From: Achromobacter pestifer
Lineage (GTDB): Bacteria; Pseudomonadota; Gammaproteobacteria; Burkholderiales; Burkholderiaceae_B
Assembly: GCF_902859625.1 (NCBI RefSeq)
Contig: NZ_CADIJX010000001.1
Span: 744,001-808,000 of the forward strand
Length of the DNA stretch: 64,000 bases
Direction of reading: 5' to 3'
In this document: positions 63,101 to 64,000 of the stretch, piece by piece
How the letters are laid out: the number at the start of each line of letters is the position of its first letter
Numbering within the stretch: position 1 is the stretch's first letter
Notes under the pieces: generated by a model
What the model was told of the DNA's origin: nothing
Seen by the model: only the letters and a program-made list of their open reading frames with translations
The model's database searches: none
Translations under genes and position numbers: made by a program

Positions 63101-64000
63101 CGTGGCGGGCGCATCAGGGTCGCCGCCGCCCAGCACCGGGGCAAGGTACGTGGGTTCGTCCAGTAGACGGGTCTCGCTTTCCCAGAACTGCTGCGTGGCA
63201 GCCGCGTCACGGGTGTCGCGCCAGGTCAGATAGTCGCGGTAGCGCACCACGGGCGCGGTCAGCGCCGCGCCTTGATACGCGCGCAACACGTCGCCCAACA
63301 AGCGCGACGCGCTCCAGCCATCCAGCAGCAGGTGATGGCAGGTCCATAAGAAGGTCCAGCCATCCTCCGTCGTGCGCAGCAAGGCGCAACGCATCAATGG
63401 CGGCTCGGCCAGATCGAATCCCGCCTCGCGTTCAGCCAACGCCAAGCCGTCGATCCAGGCGTCGCGCCCGGCTTGCGGGACGCCGCGGCCATCTTGCGTC
63501 GTCCAGGGCAATACCGCGTCACGCGCAACCCATTGCAGCCAGTCGCCGCCGTGCGCGAAGAAGCCGCTACGCAAGGCAGGATGGCAGGCCAGCGCCTGAT
63601 TCCAGGCCATGCGGAAGCGTTCAGGATCCAAACCGCCGATATCCGCGCGCAACTGCATGACATACGCCTGCCCCTGAGGATCAAACTGCGTATGGAACAA
63701 CATGCCCGCCTGCATGGGCGTCAGGCCCAACAGGTCTTCCACTCTTGCCGCCGGCATGGGCAGCGTATCCAACTGACTTTGCGTCAGACGCGCCAGCGGA
63801 AAATCGGAGGGAGTCACGCCTTGCGCCCCAAGCGCACAATGGGCAATCAAATCGTTCAGCGTGTCGCGATAAGCGTCTGCCAGTGCCTGCACGCGCGCCC
63901 TGGGCAAACGCTGGCCGCTAAAGCCCAGGCTGATTGCAAGACGGCCGTCGTAGACCTGGCCTTCCACCGACAAGGCATGCCACAACGGTGCACCGGCGTC
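57197..64000 (-). CDS. Siderophore NRPS A, 3' part: [E]-C-A(Asp)-T-T-C-A(Ser)-T (5' truncated by the window)
   Basis: The frame is open to the right edge (GAC GCC GGT ... without a stop), so the true start is outside; a TTG at 63985 is only internal. Domains in coding order: the end of an epimerization domain (64000 to about 63845, similar to the end of E1 of NRPS B), a DCL C domain ([11 protein letters not shown] near 63720), A ([11 protein letters not shown] near 61920; code DLTKAGHVGK, close to the Asp codes with His322), two tandem T domains (Ser at 60746-60748 and 60530-60532), an LCL C domain ([12 protein letters not shown] near 60310), A (YTSGSTG near 58540; code DVWHVSLIDK, Ser), and T (LGGHSL, Ser at 57383-57385). 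The last T feeds C1 of NRPS B across the protein junction. Confidence 0.94.
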   Translation of the reverse strand, partial: DAGAPLWHALSVEGQVYDGRLAISLGFSGQRLPRARVQALADAYRDTLNDLIAHCALGAQGVTPSDFPLARLTQSQLDTLPMPAARVEDLLGLTPMQAGMLFHTQFDPQGQAYVMQLRADIGGLDPERFRMAWNQALACHPALRSGFFAHGGDWLQWVARDAVLPWTTQDGRGVPQAGRDAWIDGLALAEREAGFDLAEPPLMRCALLRTTEDGWTFLWTCHHLLLDGWSASRLLGDVLRAYQGAALTAPVVRYRDYLTWRDTRDAAATQQFWESETRLLDEPTYLAPVLGGGDPDAPATGHAEWVQVLDGGRTDALTRLARESRVTLNTVLQTGWALLLHRLLGRDVVAFGATTSGRPAGLPGAQDMLGLFINTLPVVVRNALGDSVADSLRAQQSRHTAAREHEHAPLHQVQRWAGSGGQALFDTLLVFENFPIDAALRDAGPAGLRLGEVAMRSGNHYPLTVRMLLDAAAGQAPVLRLEYLYDPRRVAAQAAERIAGAYAQVLQALAANSGAALGDIGLAEADAAWGKISGVTDSFAGHTPASAVMSVLARYLEQVRDRPLAPALRDAEQAWSYGELDGRARVLAQALRARGVGPESRVAVLAERSCASVLGLLAAWHAGAAFVPLDPHLPAERLAFQLRDSGAAALLAHTAPDWAQGVPVLGFKVDGGAQAPDSLPPLPHPAQAAYLIYTSGSTGTPKGVVVSHGALANYAEAVARRFDAAPAASMAMVSTVAADLGHTVLFGALCQGSELHLLDARLAFDPDGFAEYMHAHRIEALKIVPGHLQALLAAAQPARVLPLRWLACGGESLSGALLEQIRALRPECQVFNHYGPTETTVGAIAGRAEPLADGRVPLGQPLAGLRAYVLDAALQPVPAGLAGDLYLAGAGVARGYQGRPGLTADRYVADPFVAGERMYRSGDRVSRLPDGRLLFLGRGDDQVKIRGYRVEPGEVAEALRQMTGVAQAEVLALPAVDGRLQLHAYVAGAACPSATRLRDALAARLPDYMVPASVTLLAVLPLTANGKVDRRALPEPGTAGPVTEAAGEDAPHGEVESVLASIWSELLGGVSVGRQDNFFELGGDSILSLKMIARARKQGLRIAPRQLFDTPTLRALAEAIDGPDGAAELTLASIWSELLGGVKIGRDADFFTLGGDSILSLKMIARACKQGLRITAKQVFEHTTLRALAAAATVDGQASPAAARPATAIAALDNAARVLPQPLSHAQQRLWFLWKLDPHGSAYHIAGAQRLQGMLSADALQGALNHLVARHGALRTVYREGVDGSVLQQVLPAKPMPLPCIEVGLDDARLQHEAASLAAQPFDLAEGPVLRAALLRRAPDDHVLAMVVHHIAADGWSLQRLQDELAHCYDALSRGASPTLPPQSLTYADFAVWQRQTLAQGEGERQLAYWRTALSDDDPGLHVPGRRAGVQGGVQGGSLGASLASAQVQGLKAAAQAAGTTFFAVLLTGLQATLHRLTGQGAVRVGVATANRHWPGTEELVGVFVNTQVVPSQVSAGTTLARMLRVAAEQVRQAQLHQDLPFEQLVEALQPARDSGRHPLFQILFNHQRVDRGMPDRLGTLAVSEFSLGETAPQLELALHSTEWEDGRVDLVWRYDADCYPPEAVARLASDYLETLARLAATPDTLLGDDLAVVSRSALLSQGDGGAARAVLTVPERLAAQALATPEAAALATGAASLSYAELDTRTNQLAHALRAAGVGAEARVGVLMTRSVEMVVALLGVMKAGAAYVPIDPELPADRLSYLFEDSQAALLLTQSVWLETLSVDAPPAWALDQIDLSAHPCTPVGHVPHPEQAAYVIYTSGSTGKPKGAVNRHGALAQRLDWMQQAYPIDAADTVLQKTPFGFDVSVWEFFWPLMVGAQLAVAEPGEHRDPQALAARIAAHGVTTLHFVPSMLSAFLAGGVMQAQVPTLRRIVCSGEALPGELRDRCLAALPGVALNNLYGPTEAAIDVTFHDCAPGETGPVAIGAPITGTQVHVLDADLNLAPPGVAGELYLGGAGLARGYLSRPGMTAERFVANPFGAGRLYRTGDRVRWTDAGELDYLGRLDFQVKIRGLRIELGEIESRLLAQEGVREAVVVAVEGPGGGQQLVAYVAPLADTDALRRVLARELPEYMVPSQIIPLETLPLSANGKIDRKALPTPLFGVEADATPPQGPTETAIAAIWADVLGCAPVGREANFFELGGHSLSVLRVHRALTAMAPDLPMRLCFEHSRLADLAAAVDTHQSQQQDKDTALRSMSDLLAALED
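57385..59025 (-). repeat. Homogenised Ser A-T segment, copy 1 (last module of NRPS A)
   Basis: Same A domain as copies 2 and 3, but similarity breaks inside the T domain at the FELGG motif: this copy continues [15 protein letters not shown] rather than LGGDSIL. That places a likely recombination edge at about 57395. Confidence 0.85.
60425..60830 (-). repeat. Tandem carrier-protein domains
   Basis: Two T domains in direct repeat, each opening with [12 protein letters not shown] and carrying [15 protein letters not shown], with phosphopantetheine serines exactly 72 codons apart. The divergence of the bases between copies suggests an old duplication rather than an assembly artefact. Confidence 0.88.

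Noticed and set aside
57197-63985. Reading the NRPS A frame as a complete protein starting at 63985
   Set aside because: The codon there is TTG in the middle of an epimerization-domain motif, and the frame is open to the window edge.
1-64000. CRISPR arrays, tRNA or rRNA genes, insertion sequences, prophage
   Set aside because: No spaced short repeats, cloverleaf-like sequences, transposase motifs or terminal repeats were recognised by eye; a tRNA or covariance-model scan was not possible.

Overview
The window is GC-rich DNA from a Gram-negative bacterium, most likely a betaproteobacterium of the Alcaligenaceae (Achromobacter/Bordetella-like). Pointers are a Bug/TctC-type solute-binding protein inside a CoA-thioester catabolic operon, a DUF849 (BKACE) enzyme, an isoquinoline-oxidoreductase-type molybdoenzyme, and siderophore promoters of the OrbS/PvdS class. 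The genus is an inference from gene families. No tRNA, rRNA, CRISPR array or insertion sequence was recognised.

Layout. (1) 1-2.2 kb: 3' end of a ChaA-like cation/proton antiporter, then a short-chain dehydrogenase and TetR-regulator pair with a palindromic operator. (2) 2.3-10.6 kb: a seven-gene minus-strand catabolic operon (MaoC hydratase, acyl-CoA dehydrogenase, BKACE, class III CoA-transferase, enoyl-CoA hydratase, CitE-like lyase, Bug protein), divergent from an MDR oxidoreductase and a MarR regulator. (3) 10.7-14.7 kb: a two-subunit molybdenum hydroxylase and its XdhC-type maturation factor. (4) 14.8-17.9 kb: small membrane or lipoprotein genes and a PAS-GGDEF protein. (5) 17.9-30.9 kb: a ten-gene minus-strand unit: formylglycine-generating enzyme, MoxR ATPase, DUF58, DUF4381, two VWA proteins, BatD-like protein, HAD lipoprotein, sulfatase and a fused MFS/spermidine-synthase-like protein. 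It looks like a self-contained periplasmic sulfatase maturation and deployment system. (6) 31.4-32.1 kb: a YcaC-like hydrolase.

(7) 32.2-64 kb: a non-ribosomal peptide siderophore locus. It contains an iron-starvation ECF sigma gene with a Fur box, a PvdE-like peptide exporter, a FhuF-like ferric reductase, a GNAT hydroxamate acyltransferase, an ornithine N5-monooxygenase, a diaminobutyrate aminotransferase, an esterase, a FecI-FecR-TonB receptor signalling set and two NRPS genes, the first of which runs off the right edge. The NRPS domain order in the window is [E] | C-A(Asp)-T-T-C-A(Ser)-T | C-A(Ser)-T-E-C-A(Ser)-T-C-A(hydroxyornithine-like)-T-E, without a thioesterase. Read with colinearity this gives ...D-X-Asp-Ser-D-Ser-Ser-D-(acyl-hydroxyOrn).

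Regulation of the siderophore locus can be partly read from the DNA. Two Fur boxes lie before the two sigma genes, and three promoter-like elements of the form TAAA-N17-CGTC (one with TGAA) lie before the exporter, the reductase and the biosynthetic operon. A plausible chain is Fur to the ECF sigma to biosynthesis and export genes, with FecI/FecR adding receptor-mediated induction by the loaded siderophore.
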